Part shown: one piece after another, positions 29,598 to 39,477 of the stretch | How the letters are laid out: each line of letters begins with the position of its first letter | Position numbering within the stretch: the first letter of the stretch is position 1 | NCBI GenBank assembly: GCA_016197155.1 | Contig: JACPWF010000032.1 | Span: forward strand, 1-57,713 | DNA from: Candidatus Omnitrophota bacterium | GTDB lineage: Bacteria; Omnitrophota; Gorgyraeia; 2-02-FULL-51-18 | Reading direction: 5' to 3' | Length of the DNA: 57,713 bases | The notes under the pieces: generated by a model | Databases searched by the model: none | Told to the model about the DNA's origin: nothing | What the model saw: the letters and a program-made list of their open reading frames with translations, nothing else | Translations under genes and position numbers: made by a program

Positions 29598-30426
29598 AAA
29601 TTTGAACGTCGTTTCTTTTGAAAGCCGTCTCTCCAAAACAATGGGGGATCTCATTCAGCTTAACGGCGGCCGTCCGATTCTCGCGCCGGCGATGAAAGAA
29701 GTGCCGCTCGAAAATAATCCCGCGGCTTTTTCATTCGCGGAAAAAATTTTAAAGGGCGAGATCGACACGGTCATTTTTTTGACGGGGGTCGGAACGAAGG
29801 CCCTCATGGCCGCCATCGAGACGCGCCACAAAAAAGAAATCGTCCTCGAGGCGCTTCGAAAAACCTGCGTGGTGGCGCGCGGCCCCAAACCCACGCGGGT
29901 TCTGAAGGAATGGAATGTTCCGATCCAGGTCGCGGTGCCCGAACCCAACACCTGGCGGGAAATTTTAAGTTCGCTGGATCAATATAAAGAAAAATATCCC
30001 GTGAATGGCCGCCGCGTGGCCGTGCAGGAGTACGGCGTGCCGAGCCCCGAGCTTGCGGCGGGATTGGAGGAGAGGGGCGCCGACGTGCTCCCCGTTCCGG
30101 TTTATCGCTGGGCGCTCCCGGACGACACCGGACCGCTTCAAGGCGCGGTCGCGATGATTTGCGAAGGAAAGGCCGACGTGGTGATCTTTACGACGTCGGT
30201 GCAAATTCAGCATCTGTTTCAAATCGCCAAAGAAATGGGCGCAGGGGAGAAATTAAAAAAGGCGTTCGCTCAGACTGTTGTGGCATCCGTAGGCCCCGAT
30301 TGCACTGAGGCGATCCGGTCATTCGGGATCACGGTGGACATTGAGCCTACGCACCCGAAGATGGGGCCGCTCGTCACGGAAACGGCAAACAAGGCCGAAG
30401 AAATTTTGAAACGAAAAAGAAAATGA
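29587..30426 (+). CDS. hemD: Uroporphyrinogen-III synthase
   Basis: Typical fold pattern ([51 protein letters not shown]) and context directly before hemE. Confidence 0.88.
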   Translation: MSLKNLNVVSFESRLSKTMGDLIQLNGGRPILAPAMKEVPLENNPAAFSFAEKILKGEIDTVIFLTGVGTKALMAAIETRHKKEIVLEALRKTCVVARGPKPTRVLKEWNVPIQVAVPEPNTWREILSSLDQYKEKYPVNGRRVAVQEYGVPSPELAAGLEERGADVLPVPVYRWALPDDTGPLQGAVAMICEGKADVVIFTTSVQIQHLFQIAKEMGAGEKLKKAFAQTVVASVGPDCTEAIRSFGITVDIEPTHPKMGPLVTETANKAEEILKRKRK

Positions 30427-31457
30427 AAGAAAGTATTTTCCTGAAAGCCTGCCGGCGCCAGAAATCGCCGGTGACACCCGTCTGGCTCATGCGCCAGGCC
30501 GGGCGCTACATGAAGGATTACCGCGCGATCCGCGAGAAAACCCCTTTTTTGGAAATTTGCAAAAATAAGGACCTGGTCACCGAGATCACCGTGACCGCGC
30601 AGGCAAAAATCAAAGCGGACGCGGCGATTATTTTTGCGGACATCCTGCTCATCCTCGAGTCCTTCGGGCTGGGGCTCGATTATTTGAAAGGGGACGGTCC
30701 CGCGGTCGCTCGCCCGATCCGCGCCGGAGGGGACGTTCAGAATTTACCGGAGGTTAATCCCGCGGAAAGTCTCGGATTTGTTTTGGACGCGATCCGGCAG
30801 ACGCGCTCGGCGCTCCCGAAAAATATTCCCCTCATCGGTTTTGCCGGCGCGCCGTTCACGATCGCGTCCTACATGATCGAGGGCGGCGCGTCGAAAGATT
30901 TTCGGGAAACGAAAAAGCGGATGCTGTCGGACGAGCCGCTTTGGAATCTTTTGATGGAAAAAATCGTTCGCGCGACCGTTCTTTATTTGAATGAACAGAT
31001 CCGCGCGGGCGCCGACGCTCTACAGCTTTTCGACAGCTGGGTGGGCTGTCTTTCGCCGGAGGAATACAGGCGGTTCGTTTTGCCGCACACGAAGAAATTA
31101 ATCGAAGGAGTGAACGGCGGCGCACCGCTCATCCATTTTGGGACGGGCACCGGAAAGTTTCTCGATCTTTTGCGCGATGCGGGCGGGGACGTGATCGGCG
31201 TCGATCACCGCATCGGGCTTGGGGAAGCTTGGAAGAAGATCGGCTACGACCGCGCGGTGCAGGGAAATCTCGATCCGAATATTTTGGCGACGGGATCTCT
31301 TGAGGAGATCCGGCGTGAGGTAAAAAGAATTTTAGCGGAAGCCGAAGGCCGGGCAGGGCACATTTTTAATTTAGGGCACGGGGTTCTCCGGCAAACACCG
31401 GTGGAAAACGCGATTGCCGTTGTGGAAATGGTGCATGAGTTTAGCGGAAAGTCATGA
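30423..31457 (+). CDS. hemE: Uroporphyrinogen decarboxylase
   Basis: [64 protein letters not shown]. Confidence 0.98.
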   Translation: MKESIFLKACRRQKSPVTPVWLMRQAGRYMKDYRAIREKTPFLEICKNKDLVTEITVTAQAKIKADAAIIFADILLILESFGLGLDYLKGDGPAVARPIRAGGDVQNLPEVNPAESLGFVLDAIRQTRSALPKNIPLIGFAGAPFTIASYMIEGGASKDFRETKKRMLSDEPLWNLLMEKIVRATVLYLNEQIRAGADALQLFDSWVGCLSPEEYRRFVLPHTKKLIEGVNGGAPLIHFGTGTGKFLDLLRDAGGDVIGVDHRIGLGEAWKKIGYDRAVQGNLDPNILATGSLEEIRREVKRILAEAEGRAGHIFNLGHGVLRQTPVENAIAVVEMVHEFSGKS

Positions 31458-32338
31458 GTAAGACGGCCATTCTCCTCATCGGTTTCGGCGGTCCCGAGCG
31501 CCGCGCGGATTTTGAGCCATTTTTGCGAAGCGTGGCTCAGGGGACAAATATTCCCGATCGCCGCATCCGGGAGGTCCTGCGCCACTACGAGCTTGTCGGC
31601 CCGTCGCCCTACAACGCTCAGGTTTTCCGGATAAAGGAAGCGCTTGAAAAACGCGCGGGCGCGCCTGTTTTCGCCGGTTTCCGCCATTCGGCGCCGTCCA
31701 TTGAAGAGGCCTGCGAGCGGCTAAAAAAAGAAAGAATCGAAAAAACGGTTTGTTTTGTTTTGGCGCCTTTTCGCTGTTATGCGAGTTTTGAAAAATATAA
31801 GGCGAAGGTCGACCCGTCGCTGAATATTGTTTTTACCCCGCCTTTTCACAATCACCCTTTGTTCATTGAGGCGCAGGCGGAACAGATCGGACCGGGTCCG
31901 GTTGACGATGCGACATTTTTTATTTTCTCCGCGCATTCCATTCCGCAGAAAATGGACGACGAAAGCGCTTATTCACTGCAATTTCGTGAAACGGCCTCTT
32001 TGGCGGCCAAGAAGGCAGGCCTCAAGCATTGGGAGATTGCTTACCAGAGTAGGAGCGCCCGCCCCCGCCTGCCAGATGGCGGGCAGGGGAATCCCGCCGA
32101 ACCCTGGCTCGAGCCGAGCCTTGAGAAGGCATTGGAGCGCGTCGATGGAAAAAAATTCAAAACGGTCTGCGTCATTCCCGCGGGATTTTTGGTGGAAAAT
32201 ATGGAAATTCTTTATGACCTGGACATTGAATTCCGAAAAAACGCCGAGGGAAAGGGATTCAGCTACTTCCGCGCTCGGACCGTGGCGGATCATCCCCGAT
32301 TCATCGAAATGATGGGGCAAATGCCATGCCAAACGTAG
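31454..32338 (+). CDS. hemH: Ferrochelatase
   Basis: [60 protein letters not shown]. Confidence 0.93.
   Translation: MSKTAILLIGFGGPERRADFEPFLRSVAQGTNIPDRRIREVLRHYELVGPSPYNAQVFRIKEALEKRAGAPVFAGFRHSAPSIEEACERLKKERIEKTVCFVLAPFRCYASFEKYKAKVDPSLNIVFTPPFHNHPLFIEAQAEQIGPGPVDDATFFIFSAHSIPQKMDDESAYSLQFRETASLAAKKAGLKHWEIAYQSRSARPRLPDGGQGNPAEPWLEPSLEKALERVDGKKFKTVCVIPAGFLVENMEILYDLDIEFRKNAEGKGFSYFRARTVADHPRFIEMMGQMPCQT
32064..32089. repeat. Palindromic element CCCGCCTGCCAGATGGCGGGCAGGGG inside hemH
   Basis: In-frame insertion encoding RLPDGGQG between conserved ferrochelatase segments. Confidence 0.75.
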
Positions 32339-33762
32339 CCATCATCGGCGGTGGCATCGCGGGCCTCGCCTGCGCCCACCGTCTTCGGGAGCTGAGCGCT
32401 CATCCTGAGCGAAGCGAAGGATCCGCTCTTGAATTTAAAATATTCGAATCGGGCCCCCGGCTCGGCGGCCCGATCGAGACGGAAAAAAGGGACGGGTTTC
32501 TTTTGGAGAAGGGGGCCGACTCTTTTATTTCCGAAAAGCCCGCCGCGCTCCGGCTCTGCGAACGTCTGGGAATTTCATCCACCGTCATCAACACCGAAGA
32601 AAATAACCGCCGGATCTTTATCGTCAAAGACGGGCGGCTCGTTTCTCTGCCGGAAGGATTTTATCTCGTGGCGCCCGGAAAGGTCCGCTCATTTTTGGCG
32701 AGCCCCTTATTTTCCTGGCCCGGCAAGGTCCGCATGCTTTTGGAACCGTGGGCGCCGCCGAAATATTCGGCCGACGAGGAGACCGTGGCGGCCTTTCTTC
32801 GCCGGCGGTTCGGAACCGAGGCGCTCGCGCGGGTCGGCCAGCCGATGCTGGCCGGCATTTACACGGGCGATGCCGAGCGGCTCAGCATGAATGCTGTCAT
32901 GCCGTGGTTTCTTGAGCTCGAAAAAAAATACGGCAGTGTCACGCGCGGGTTGAGAAAGAACCTGAAAGACAAAAAAAGGGATTGGGACGCCGTGCGCGGG
33001 CCGCGCTACAGCCTTTTTCTCTCGCTGAATGAAGGGATGGGTGCGCTCATCCGGGCCCTTGTTTCGAAATTGCCGCCCGAATCCGTTTTTCTGAACTGCC
33101 GGATCAAAAATATTTCCTACGATCACGAAAAAAAGGTTTGGGTACTCCTCGACGAAAAAGGGACGCGCCACACCGCGGACGCCGTTTGCGCGGCGGTTCC
33201 TCCGCGCGCCGCAGGGGATTTTTTGAATATTCATAACCAATTGAATATAAATGAGTTATACCATTTCGAATACGAATCGCTCGCGGCGATTCACCTCGCC
33301 TACAAAAAAGAACAGTTTCGCCGGCCCCTTTCGGGTTTTGGATTCATCAGCCCCAGACTGGAGAAAAATCCGCTCATTGCCTGCACATTTTCCAGCCAAA
33401 AGTTTAAAAACAGGGCGCCGGAGGGATTTGAACTTTTGCGCGCGTTTGTGGGCGGCGCTTTCGGGAAAAATTTTTATGAAAAAGAAGACGCGGATCTCAT
33501 GGGCCTCGTCGGGGAAAATTTGTCGGCGCTTTTGGGCATCAAAGGAAGGCCGGTTTTCTCGGCGCTTCATCGCCATCCGCGTTCTATGGTACAATACACT
33601 CTCGGCCACCGGTCCCGGGTCGAAAAAATTCGGGAAGAGGCGCGCCGGTTCCCCCGCCTTTTTTTCGCCGGAAGCGCGTACGACGGCGTGGGGATTCCCG
33701 ATTGCGTCAAAAGCGGTGAAACGGCGGCTGAGGAGATTTTTGAAGGAGAAACCTATGCTTAA
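32326..33762 (+). CDS. hemY: Protoporphyrinogen oxidase (HemY/HemG type)
   Basis: N-terminal FAD motif [77 protein letters not shown]. Confidence 0.95.
   Translation: MPNVAIIGGGIAGLACAHRLRELSAHPERSEGSALEFKIFESGPRLGGPIETEKRDGFLLEKGADSFISEKPAALRLCERLGISSTVINTEENNRRIFIVKDGRLVSLPEGFYLVAPGKVRSFLASPLFSWPGKVRMLLEPWAPPKYSADEETVAAFLRRRFGTEALARVGQPMLAGIYTGDAERLSMNAVMPWFLELEKKYGSVTRGLRKNLKDKKRDWDAVRGPRYSLFLSLNEGMGALIRALVSKLPPESVFLNCRIKNISYDHEKKVWVLLDEKGTRHTADAVCAAVPPRAAGDFLNIHNQLNINELYHFEYESLAAIHLAYKKEQFRRPLSGFGFISPRLEKNPLIACTFSSQKFKNRAPEGFELLRAFVGGAFGKNFYEKEDADLMGLVGENLSALLGIKGRPVFSALHRHPRSMVQYTLGHRSRVEKIREEARRFPRLFFAGSAYDGVGIPDCVKSGETAAEEIFEGETYA
32400..32423. repeat. TCATCCTGAGCGAAGCGAAGGATC dispersed-type repeat inside hemY
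   Basis: Recognisable short dispersed sequence of many bacterial genomes; translated in frame as SAHPERSEGS. Confidence 0.8.
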
Positions 33763-34363
33763 ACTCTATTGTTTCCCGCGATCCGGAAATTCCCGCGAAG
33801 TCAAAATTGTTCTCGCCGAAAAAAATATTCCCTTTGAGCCCGTCAATGTCCACGCCGACGAATCCGTGAAAAAATCCCCCGAATTTGTGAAGGCGAGCCC
33901 GAACGGCAAGGTCCCCGCCATCATCGACGGCGGCGTTTACATGAACGAAGCGTTTCTCATCAACCAATACCTCGACGAAAAATATCCGGCCCCGCCGCTC
34001 ATGCCCAAAACCGACCCGGCCAGGGAAGAGATCCGCCGCTTCGTGAACGCGATCGACAAAAAAATGGTTTTGAATATCGGGCTTCTCGTGATCGAGTGTC
34101 TGCTGAAGCCAAAGGGCGAACAGCGCGAGGATTTTAAGGAGAAAAAACGCGCCGAGGTGCTCGAGGGCCTGCGCGAAATCGACCAAATGCTGAGCGGGCG
34201 GCAATACCTGTTCGGCGATTTTTCGCTCGCGGACGTGGCCGTGACGCCGCACCTGGCCGCGCTTCCGGTTTTGGGAACGGGCATTCCTTCCGAATTTAAA
34301 AATGCCACCGCCTGGTTTGAGCTCGTGAAGGCCAGGCCCAGTTTCAAAAAATCCGGGGAGTGA
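33755..34363 (+). CDS. Glutathione S-transferase family protein
   Basis: In-frame Met at 33755 inside ORF 33251..34363: MLKLYCFPRSGNSREVKIVLAEKNIPFEPV ... SPNGKVPAIIDGGVYMNEAFLINQYLDEKYP. The 5' part of the ORF overlaps hemY. Confidence 0.92.
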   Translation: MLKLYCFPRSGNSREVKIVLAEKNIPFEPVNVHADESVKKSPEFVKASPNGKVPAIIDGGVYMNEAFLINQYLDEKYPAPPLMPKTDPAREEIRRFVNAIDKKMVLNIGLLVIECLLKPKGEQREDFKEKKRAEVLEGLREIDQMLSGRQYLFGDFSLADVAVTPHLAALPVLGTGIPSEFKNATAWFELVKARPSFKKSGE

Positions 34364-36192
34364 TGGAATTCTCCAAATCCATCCAGGTCGCCGAAGAGGC
34401 GCGCGAAGAAGCGGGCCGTTACCCCAGTTTTGTCGGCGACCTTTTTGTCGGGCGAATCCGTTGGGAGCTCATTTTTCCTTATCCGGACCAGGACCCCGCC
34501 GACAAAAAAATCGGCGATGAATTCTTAAAAAAACTCGAGGCGTTTTTAAAATCAAAAGTCGACGCCGACGCGATCGACCGCACGGGGATCATTCCGGACG
34601 ACGTGATGAAGGGCCTGGCGGAGCTGGGCTGTTTCGGCATCAAGATTCCCAAAGAATACGGGGGCCTCGGGTTTTCGCAGATCAATTACAACCGCGCGGT
34701 GGCGCTCGTCGCCAGCCACTGCGGGTCCACGGCGGTTTTATTGTCCGCGCATCAGAGCATCGGCGTGCCCCAGCCTCTCAAGCTCTTCGGCACGCCGGAA
34801 CAGAAGAAAAAATACCTGCCGCTTTTCGCGAAAGGGGCCGTGTCGGCCTTCGCGCTCACCGAACCCGACGTGGGGTCGGACCCCGCCAAGATGAGCACCA
34901 CCGCGACGCCGGTCGAAGGCGGGGCTTTTTATCTTTTGAACGGCGAAAAACTCTGGTGCACCAACGGCACGATCGCCGACGTCATCGTCGTCATGGCCAA
35001 AACCCCGTCCGTGACCGTGAACGGCCGCGAGAAAACGCAGATCACGGCGTTCATCGTCGAAAAAAATATGCCGGGGTTCGAGGTCGCGCACCGCTGTAGT
35101 TTCATGGGTTTAAAAGGCATTCAAAACGGCCTTTTGCGTTTTAAAAACGTGAAGGTTCCGAAAGAAAATATCATCTGGGGCCTCGGGCAGGGGTTAAAAT
35201 TGGCGCTGGTGACGCTCAACACGGGCCGTCTCACGGTTCCCGCCGCCTGCGGGGCGATGGCCAAAAAATCCCTCCTCATCGCGCGGGATTGGGCGAATAA
35301 ACGCGTCCAGTGGGGCGCCCCGATCGGCCATCACGAGGCGATCACGTCGAAAATTTCCATGATGTCCGCCACGACGTTCGCGATGGACAGCGTCACCTGG
35401 CTTTCGTCCGCGTTTGTCGACAAAGGCAAGATCGACATACGGCTCGAGGCGGCGATGGCGAAACTTTTCTGCACGGAGGCCGCCTGGCGCATCGCCGACG
35501 ACACGGTGCAGATCCGGGGCGGGCGCGGCTACGAGACCGCCGATTCCTTAAAAGGAAGAGGCGAGGAGCCGATCCCCGTCGAGCGCTTCATGCGCGACGC
35601 GCGGATCAATCTCATCATTGAGGGCACGAGCGAGATCATGCATCTTTTCATCGCGCGCGAGGCGATGGACCCGCATCTGAAACGGATCCTGCCGCTCTTA
35701 AGTCCGCGCACGGGCCTCCCGGAAAAATTAAAAAAGATGATGGCGGCGTTTTTCCACTACGCGGTGTGGTACCCGCGGCAGTGGGTGTACCTCGACCGGT
35801 GGAGAAATCACGCGAAGGTCTCATCCGTGATCTGGCGCCACATCCGTTTCATCGAAAAAACCAGCCATCGCCTCGCGCGCGAACTCTTCCACGCGATGGC
35901 CGTTTATCAGGCAGGGCTTGAGAAACACCAGCAGATCCTCACGCGCTTTGTGAATATCGGGACAGACCTTTTCGCGATGGCGGCCGCCTGTTCACGGGCT
36001 TCTTATTTGGCGGGACAGGGCATCGATGAGGGCTGTGAGGAACTGGCGGATTTATTTTGCAAAGAGGCGCGCCTGCGCGTCGAGCGCGAGTTTCGCGCCC
36101 AGCGTGAAAATGACGATAAAATGATTTACAGGGTCGGCAGAAAAATGCTTGAGGGCCGCTACCGATGGCTCGAAGAGGGGATCGTGAAGTGA
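34360..36192 (+). CDS. Acyl-CoA dehydrogenase
   Basis: FGIKIPKEYGGLGFSQ; FALTEPDVGSDPAKMSTTA; QIRGGRGYE; RDARINLIIEGTSEIMHLFIAREAMD. Confidence 0.96.
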   Translation: MMEFSKSIQVAEEAREEAGRYPSFVGDLFVGRIRWELIFPYPDQDPADKKIGDEFLKKLEAFLKSKVDADAIDRTGIIPDDVMKGLAELGCFGIKIPKEYGGLGFSQINYNRAVALVASHCGSTAVLLSAHQSIGVPQPLKLFGTPEQKKKYLPLFAKGAVSAFALTEPDVGSDPAKMSTTATPVEGGAFYLLNGEKLWCTNGTIADVIVVMAKTPSVTVNGREKTQITAFIVEKNMPGFEVAHRCSFMGLKGIQNGLLRFKNVKVPKENIIWGLGQGLKLALVTLNTGRLTVPAACGAMAKKSLLIARDWANKRVQWGAPIGHHEAITSKISMMSATTFAMDSVTWLSSAFVDKGKIDIRLEAAMAKLFCTEAAWRIADDTVQIRGGRGYETADSLKGRGEEPIPVERFMRDARINLIIEGTSEIMHLFIAREAMDPHLKRILPLLSPRTGLPEKLKKMMAAFFHYAVWYPRQWVYLDRWRNHAKVSSVIWRHIRFIEKTSHRLARELFHAMAVYQAGLEKHQQILTRFVNIGTDLFAMAAACSRASYLAGQGIDEGCEELADLFCKEARLRVEREFRAQRENDDKMIYRVGRKMLEGRYRWLEEGIVK

Positions 36193-36743
36193 AAAAAACG
36201 GTTTTGGTGGCGCTGGCGGACGGATTTGAGGAGATTGAGGCGGTCACGCCGATCGATGTCCTTCGCCGCGCGGGGCTCGACGTGATCGTCGCCGGCGTCG
36301 GAAAAAAAGAAATCTCCGGCGCGCACGGCATCACGATCCGGGCGGACGTGATGCTCGAGGACTATCGGGATTTGCCGGACGCCGTTGTTTTGCCGGGGGG
36401 CATGCCCGGCGCGGACAATTTAAAAAAATCAAAAGCGCTCGGCGCGCTCCTTTCCAAAATGGATCAAAATAAAAAGTTAATCGGCGCCATCTGCGCGGCG
36501 CCCGCGCGGGTCCTGGCCGGCGCGGGCATTCTCGACGGAAAAAAAGCGACGTGCTATCCGGGCTACGAAAACGACCTCGGCGCCAAAACCACCTTTGTCA
36601 CCGACCGGGTCGTCAAAGACGGCCGTGTCATCACCAGCCGCGGGCCCGGCACCGCGCTTGAATTTGCGCTCGAGCTGGTTTGTGAGTTGACGGATTCCCG
36701 GACAGCCGGCAGGCTCGCCCAAGCGCTGATCGCGCGATCTTAA
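36189..36743 (+). CDS. DJ-1/PfpI (ThiJ) family protein
   Basis: VLVALADGFEEIEAVTPIDVLRRAGLDV; LIGAICAAPARVLAGAGIL; GTALEFALELV. GTG start at 36189 overlaps the upstream stop. Confidence 0.95.
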   Translation: MKKTVLVALADGFEEIEAVTPIDVLRRAGLDVIVAGVGKKEISGAHGITIRADVMLEDYRDLPDAVVLPGGMPGADNLKKSKALGALLSKMDQNKKLIGAICAAPARVLAGAGILDGKKATCYPGYENDLGAKTTFVTDRVVKDGRVITSRGPGTALEFALELVCELTDSRTAGRLAQALIARS

Positions 36744-36763
36744 TTTTTAAAACCTCCCTGGAC

Positions 36764-36792
36764 TTGACAAATGAAATACAATGTAATACAAT
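36764..36792 (+). promoter_or_regulatory. Sigma-70-like promoter of the toxin-antitoxin pair
   Basis: TTGACA (36764-36769), 17-nt spacer, TACAAT (36787-36792). The overlapping direct repeat AATACAAT-gt-AATACAAT is a candidate operator. Confidence 0.7.
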
Positions 36793-36798
36793 TTACTC

Positions 36799-37065
36799 AT
36801 GAGGGTCTTATACGGCAGGCGCATCGCCAAGAAAGTAAAAACCCATAAAATTCCAAAAGAGATATGGGTCGATTTTAGGGACGCATTCGAAAGTTTTTCA
36901 GTCAGCCGCAATTTTAGATTATTTGACATAAAGAAATTAACAAACAAAGGGCCTTACGTTTATTACAGGCTTCGGATCAGAACGTATCGAGCCCTATTTC
37001 ATATGGACGATCAGAATCTTCATGTGGAAGATATAGGCCCAAGAGGAGGTGTCTATCAGCCATGA
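36799..37065 (+). CDS. RelE/ParE-like toxin
   Basis: Small basic protein: MRVLYGRRIAKKVKTHKIPKEIWVDFRDAFESF ... FDIKKLTNKGPYVYYRLRIRTYRALFHM; immediately followed by a small partner gene. Confidence 0.75.
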   Translation: MRVLYGRRIAKKVKTHKIPKEIWVDFRDAFESFSVSRNFRLFDIKKLTNKGPYVYYRLRIRTYRALFHMDDQNLHVEDIGPRGGVYQP

Positions 37066-37277
37066 GCGTCAAAACCGTTCGGTTCAATAAAGAAGAAGAA
37101 TCGATGTTGAAAAGTCTCCTCAGTTACTATCACGCCGATTTTTCTCATTGCATCAAGGATCTGATCGTGGAGAAACTCGAAGATTTACGGGATATCGGCG
37201 TTGTCCGACTTTTGAGAGAGGGGAAACGGGCGGATTATTTGTTGGCTGATCAAATCACCGCGCTTTTTGATGATTGA
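37062..37277 (+). CDS. Antitoxin partner (RHH/RelB-like)
   Basis: 71 aa, MSVKTVRFNKEEESMLKSLLSYYHADFSHCIKDLIVEKLED; 4-nt overlap with the upstream toxin-like gene. Confidence 0.7.
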   Translation: MSVKTVRFNKEEESMLKSLLSYYHADFSHCIKDLIVEKLEDLRDIGVVRLLREGKRADYLLADQITALFDD

Positions 37278-38190
37278 AAATATTTTCTCCTGGTCGAAGT
37301 CCACAGACGAAAAATTCCGCGACTGCGCGCGCAAATATTATTACGACAAATACCTCTCCTGGGGCGGATGGGAGTCCGGCGCTTCCGCCCGGACCCGCTC
37401 GGCCTACGTCCTTAAAAATTTAAAAAACCGCTGGGCGTGGCGCGGCGAGCGCGTGCATCACGTCATCGAGCATGTCCTCAAATCCCTCCGGCAGGGCCGC
37501 GCGGTCCCGTTGGAGGAGGCCCTCTCGCATTTGACGCGCATCATGCGCGAAGATTACCTGGCCTCCAAAGCGAAAAAATACCTCGAGAATCCCAAAAGAA
37601 ATCTCGGGCTTTTTGAGCATGAGTACGAGAAAAATATCGAGGATCCCGTCTGGAAACGGGTCCACGAAGGGGCCGTCGAATGCGTCCAAAATTTTTACCG
37701 CTCGGATTTTTTTAAGGAACTTTCGGAGGAGGACAAGGCGCACTGGCTTTTGATCGAGGATTTGGAAGCATTCACGTTTGACGGCGCCAAGATTTACGTG
37801 AAGCTCGATTTTGCCAGAAGAAAAAATGACGCGATCGAGATCATCGACTGGAAAACCGGCAAGAATGAAAACGCGGCGCCCTCGGTCCAGATCGGGGCCT
37901 ACGCGATCTACGCGATGCAGAAATGGCAGGTGCCGCTCGAGGGTGTTCGCGCCTATCTTTTTAATCTCGCGAGCCCCTTTCCCGTCCCAACCCTCCAAAT
38001 CCTCACGCCGGCGCTGATCGAGGCGACTCAAAACACCATGGCCGAGAGTATCGGCCGGATGCGTTCCCTTTTGGCGGACCCGGCGAAAAATATTCCCAAA
38101 TCCGCAGACCATTTTCCATTCACGGAAAAACCAGAGCTCTGCGCGCAGTGCAATTTTTACAAGATCTGCGAGAAGTATTGTAAATCTTGA
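37267..38190 (+). CDS. PD-(D/E)XK nuclease superfamily protein (RecB/Cas4-like)
   Basis: KLDFARR ... IEIIDWKTGK ... VQIGAYAIYAMQ ... CAQCNFYKICEKYC. Confidence 0.88.
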   Translation: MMIENIFSWSKSTDEKFRDCARKYYYDKYLSWGGWESGASARTRSAYVLKNLKNRWAWRGERVHHVIEHVLKSLRQGRAVPLEEALSHLTRIMREDYLASKAKKYLENPKRNLGLFEHEYEKNIEDPVWKRVHEGAVECVQNFYRSDFFKELSEEDKAHWLLIEDLEAFTFDGAKIYVKLDFARRKNDAIEIIDWKTGKNENAAPSVQIGAYAIYAMQKWQVPLEGVRAYLFNLASPFPVPTLQILTPALIEATQNTMAESIGRMRSLLADPAKNIPKSADHFPFTEKPELCAQCNFYKICEKYCKS

Positions 38191-38264
38191 TTGGGCCCCC
38201 CGCATTTGGTATCCTATAAGGGTCTTTCATTCAACCTATATTTTACATAAACTATTTAAAATAA

Positions 38265-38498
38265 ATGAGTTGTGAATACACGGAAAGCCTCGATGCCTCG
38301 TGGCAGCTTTGTCCGGTCCCCATTTTGATGACTGAGGAAAGAATAAAGGAAATGAAAAAGGGGGCGGTTCTCCGGGTCGTTTTCACGGACCCGGGCGCGG
38401 TGCCCGACCTCGAGGCCTGGTGCGCGGCGGCCGGACACCGGATTTTGGGATTTGAGAACGAAAAACCAAGAAGTTTCGCGTACATCCGGAAAGGGTGA
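38265..38498 (+). CDS. TusA-like sulfurtransferase
   Basis: LDASWQLCPVPILMTEERIKEMKKGAVLRVVFTDPGAVPDLEAWCAAAGHRIL. Confidence 0.88.
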   Translation: MSCEYTESLDASWQLCPVPILMTEERIKEMKKGAVLRVVFTDPGAVPDLEAWCAAAGHRILGFENEKPRSFAYIRKG

Positions 38499-38502
38499 GG
38501 CC

Positions 38503-39477
38503 ATGAAAAAAGGTTTAAGGCAGAGCATTCAGAAAACCGTTTCGGCGATCGAAAAGGCCGAGCGCATTTTGGTCGCTTCGCACGTGAATCCCGACGGCGA
38601 TACGCTGGGCTGTCTTTTGGCTTTGGGCCTGGCCCTCCTTCGAATGGAAAAAAAAGTGACGCTCGTCTGCCAGGACGGGATCCCGTCGCGGTTTCAATTT
38701 CTGCCGGGCAGTGAGCTCATCGTCTCCGGCACCTCGGAGCGGGCCGACGTGGCGATCGCCGTCGACTGCGGCAGTGTCCGCCAACTCGGCAAAAAAGTCG
38801 CGCCCATTTTTTTTAAGGCCAAGACCACCGTGCAGGTCGATCACCACGATTTCGGCCAGGCCTTCGGGAAAATTCAGGTTTTGGAGGACGAGGCCTCCGC
38901 GGTGGGCGAGATCGTGTATGAACTCATCCAGGCGATCGGCGTCGAGGTGACGCCCGCGATCGCGGTTTGTCTTTTGACGTCGATCGTGATCGACACGGGA
39001 TCCTTTCGTTTCTCGAATATCCGCGCGAAGACCTTTGACATTTGCAGCCGGCTCGTGAAAACCGGCGTGGACCTCCGGCATCTGATTGAGGAATCTTACT
39101 GGATCAAAAGCCGCTCGGCCGTCAAACTTTCCAGCTACGGGCTTTTGAACGCGGATTATTCGCGGAGCGGGGAAATCGCGTGGACGGTTTTGCGCAAAAA
39201 AGATTTTGTCCGGTATCTGGCAAAAACCTCGGATGCCGATTCGGTCGCCGACGACCTCCGGCTGGTCGAAGGGGTGAAGATCGCCGCGGTGTTCCGGGAA
39301 ATGGAGAACGGGAAATGGCGCGTGAGCCTGCGTTCGCGGCACGGGATCAACACCGGGAACGTCGCGCGGCTGTTCGGCGGCGGCGGGCATCACAATTCGG
39401 CCGGATGCATCATCGGGAAGTCGGAAAGGGAAAAAAGAAAGCTCCTGGACGAGCTGGAGAAATTGGTGAACGTTTGA
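38503..39477 (+). CDS. DHH/DHHA1 phosphoesterase (NrnA-like oligoribonuclease/pAp phosphatase)
   Basis: ILVASHVNPDGDTLGCLLAL; VQVDHHDFG; GINTGNVARLFGGGGHHNSAGC; ATG at 38503. Confidence 0.93.
   Translation: MKKGLRQSIQKTVSAIEKAERILVASHVNPDGDTLGCLLALGLALLRMEKKVTLVCQDGIPSRFQFLPGSELIVSGTSERADVAIAVDCGSVRQLGKKVAPIFFKAKTTVQVDHHDFGQAFGKIQVLEDEASAVGEIVYELIQAIGVEVTPAIAVCLLTSIVIDTGSFRFSNIRAKTFDICSRLVKTGVDLRHLIEESYWIKSRSAVKLSSYGLLNADYSRSGEIAWTVLRKKDFVRYLAKTSDADSVADDLRLVEGVKIAAVFREMENGKWRVSLRSRHGINTGNVARLFGGGGHHNSAGCIIGKSEREKRKLLDELEKLVNV

Noticed and set aside
33251-33754. 5' extension of the GST ORF
   Set aside because: Overlaps hemY out of frame; GST homology begins exactly at the Met at 33755.
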